Source: an uncultured bacterium
Lineage (GTDB): Bacteria; Cyanobacteriota; Vampirovibrionia; Gastranaerophilales; Gastranaerophilaceae
DNA length: 23,717 nucleotides
Assembly: GCA_902803265.1 (NCBI GenBank)
Contig: CADCPD010000007.1
Location: forward strand, 1-23,717
Direction of reading: 5' to 3'
Under the pieces are notes generated by a model. That model did no database searches. It was not told the origin of the DNA and saw nothing but the letters and a program-made list of their open reading frames with translations. Each line of letters starts with the position of its first letter. Within the stretch, counting starts at the first letter, position 1. Positions 22,510-23,717 of this stretch are shown here, piece after piece. Both the position numbers and the translations under genes were made by a program.

Positions 22510-23717
22510 TTAAACCGGTTTAATTATCATCTCACATTTGCTGCAATCATGAATCAGCTTATATTTCGCACCTTTTTCATCAATAAGATATAAATAATTG
22601 TTACTTTTACACATGTTAAAAGCTCTGTACAAACAGTGCTTTGTTCTCATTAATTCAAGCTCATGAACATTTTTGTTACTTTCAAATGATTTTTCCGTTA
22701 CATTACATTCGCAGTCATTGTAAAATGCTTTTGCATATTTATTGTGAACGTTTGCTTTGTAATCTTTTGTTTGTTCCGGAAATGCAGTATTTGAGAGTGG
22801 TTTTTGAACCTTTCTTTTATAATTTTTTAAACGCTCTTGTGTTAATTTTTCAAGAATTTCACGTCTTAATGCATTTATTTCTGAAATTTTTAAAAACGGT
22901 AAATATCCAAGAACATCAATATTTTCAATTTTATAATCACTTTCGCCCGATTTTGATAATTGTTCTATAAACACTTCTTTCATCTTTTGAGGATTTTTAG
23001 GTTGTTCCGTTTGGGTAATATCAATATTTACAAAATTATAATCCTCATCTTTTGCTGTTAAAATGTTGTTTTCATAAATCATTTCAACTCTTATTCGACG
23101 TTTTGTTTTAGAATTTTTTAGTTCTTTTTCAAATTTGATATCATAATTTCTGTATATTTCCAAATCTGTTTTCAAAGTTTTTAAAACTTTTAAATCATTT
23201 ATGAATACTTTATTTTTTTCAGCTTTATTAATCAAAAATCCTTGTAATTCGTCATTTAAAATATAACAAATTCCATCCCCGTTATTTAAAGGTTTTCCTT
23301 TGTATTCAAAAAATTTATCAGTAATTTTTGTTATTTTACCTATATATTCTCCGCGTGATTTTGGAGAAGAAAAATTATACATATCGCGTGTTTTATCAAG
23401 ACAATAAGTTGTAAATCCGCGATTAAAAGATTTACTTAAATCCGGAGTGAAGTCATACTCTATAATTCCAGATGATGTTTTAGCTGCATATTTGTCAATT
23501 AGTTGTCTGTAGTATGCAGTAACATTTTTTATATAATCCTCATCTTTTAAACGACCTTCAATTTTAAAAGAGTGAACGCCTGCATCTATTAAATTTTTAA
23601 TATACGGTGATGCATTAAAATCTTTTAAACATAATAAATATTTGTCTTTTGCAAGTATTTTGCCTGTTTCATCAGTAAGAGTATATTTTTTACGACAGGG
23701 CTGTGCACAGCAGCCTC
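22510..23717 (-). CDS. U32-family protein, C-terminal part (5' end cut by window)
   Basis: Annotated as collagenase-like peptidase U32, but characterised relatives (TrhP, RlhA, UbiU) are Fe-S proteins in tRNA or rRNA hydroxylation or ubiquinone synthesis. About 402 residues are visible; the frame is open to the window edge. It opens with GCCAQPCRKKY and SFKIEGRLKDEDYI, both U32 signatures; the first carries cysteines of the cluster site. The C-terminus has CLYRAFNMCK and HDCSKCEMII, further conserved Cys expected in the long RlhA/YdcP-like members. The middle (FEYKGKPLNNGDGICYIL onward) is a beta-rich inserted domain. An RNA-hydroxylase role is inference. No clear U-tailed terminator follows; a 14-bp palindrome (22510-22523) overlaps the stop. 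Confidence 0.9.
   Translation of the reverse strand, partial: GCCAQPCRKKYTLTDETGKILAKDKYLLCLKDFNASPYIKNLIDAGVHSFKIEGRLKDEDYIKNVTAYYRQLIDKYAAKTSSGIIEYDFTPDLSKSFNRGFTTYCLDKTRDMYNFSSPKSRGEYIGKITKITDKFFEYKGKPLNNGDGICYILNDELQGFLINKAEKNKVFINDLKVLKTLKTDLEIYRNYDIKFEKELKNSKTKRRIRVEMIYENNILTAKDEDYNFVNIDITQTEQPKNPQKMKEVFIEQLSKSGESDYKIENIDVLGYLPFLKISEINALRREILEKLTQERLKNYKRKVQKPLSNTAFPEQTKDYKANVHNKYAKAFYNDCECNVTEKSFESNKNVHELELMRTKHCLYRAFNMCKSNNYLYLIDEKGAKYKLIHDCSKCEMIIKPV

Overview
The window is AT-rich, gene-dense bacterial DNA. It looks like a chromosomal segment of a gut-type, non-photosynthetic relative of Cyanobacteria (Vampirovibrionia/Melainabacteria, Gastranaerophilales-like). This placement is inference. 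It rests on atpD-atpC standing alone without the other ATP synthase genes (the cyanobacterial/plastid arrangement), an AroH-type chorismate mutase, a tRNA gene without encoded CCA, and two or three large proteins of a kind I associate with this group, one starting with a short SFFG-containing N-terminus. No insertion sequence, phage, CRISPR array or rRNA is visible.

Layout. 1-2250: 3' part of sbcC, then an orphan NarL/FixJ-type response regulator (+). 2250-4420: tRNA-Ser(UGA) with a good promoter and hairpin terminator, then atpD-atpC (-) ending at a second hairpin terminator. 4416-7741: a uridine-kinase-like P-loop kinase (+), two unrecognised proteins (-; 187 and 442 aa) and a small unrecognised + ORF. 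7719-10844: two adjacent zinc-dependent medium-chain dehydrogenases (-), and divergently a double-GNAT-like protein (+) that appears to be leaderless. 10841-12624: a UPF0173 metallo-hydrolase (-) and bifunctional ribD (+), also apparently leaderless. 12654-14982: hom-thrC operon (-), with an intrinsic terminator and an unusual AC-repeat leader upstream of hom. 15319-18733: def-fmt-aroH-rqcH, tightly packed or overlapping (+). 18798-20634: membrane protein, small zinc-ribbon protein and RNase PH (+), closed by a strong bidirectional terminator. 20743-22356: a 537-aa protein (-) with a HELGH metallopeptidase domain behind a YD/RHS-like region. 22510-23717: 3' part of a U32-family gene (-).

How the genes fit together. 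Several groups belong to translation, RNA and its quality control: tRNA-Ser, Def, Fmt, RqcH, RNase PH and probably the U32 protein (a family with RNA hydroxylases). Hom and ThrC carry out two steps of threonine synthesis, and a premature terminator in their leader suggests attenuation. AtpD and AtpC are the beta and epsilon subunits of F1. The most novel-looking items are the 537-aa toxin-like metallopeptidase, the hom leader, and the 442-aa protein with acidic Asp/Asn-rich loops and a long small-residue hydrophobic stretch.
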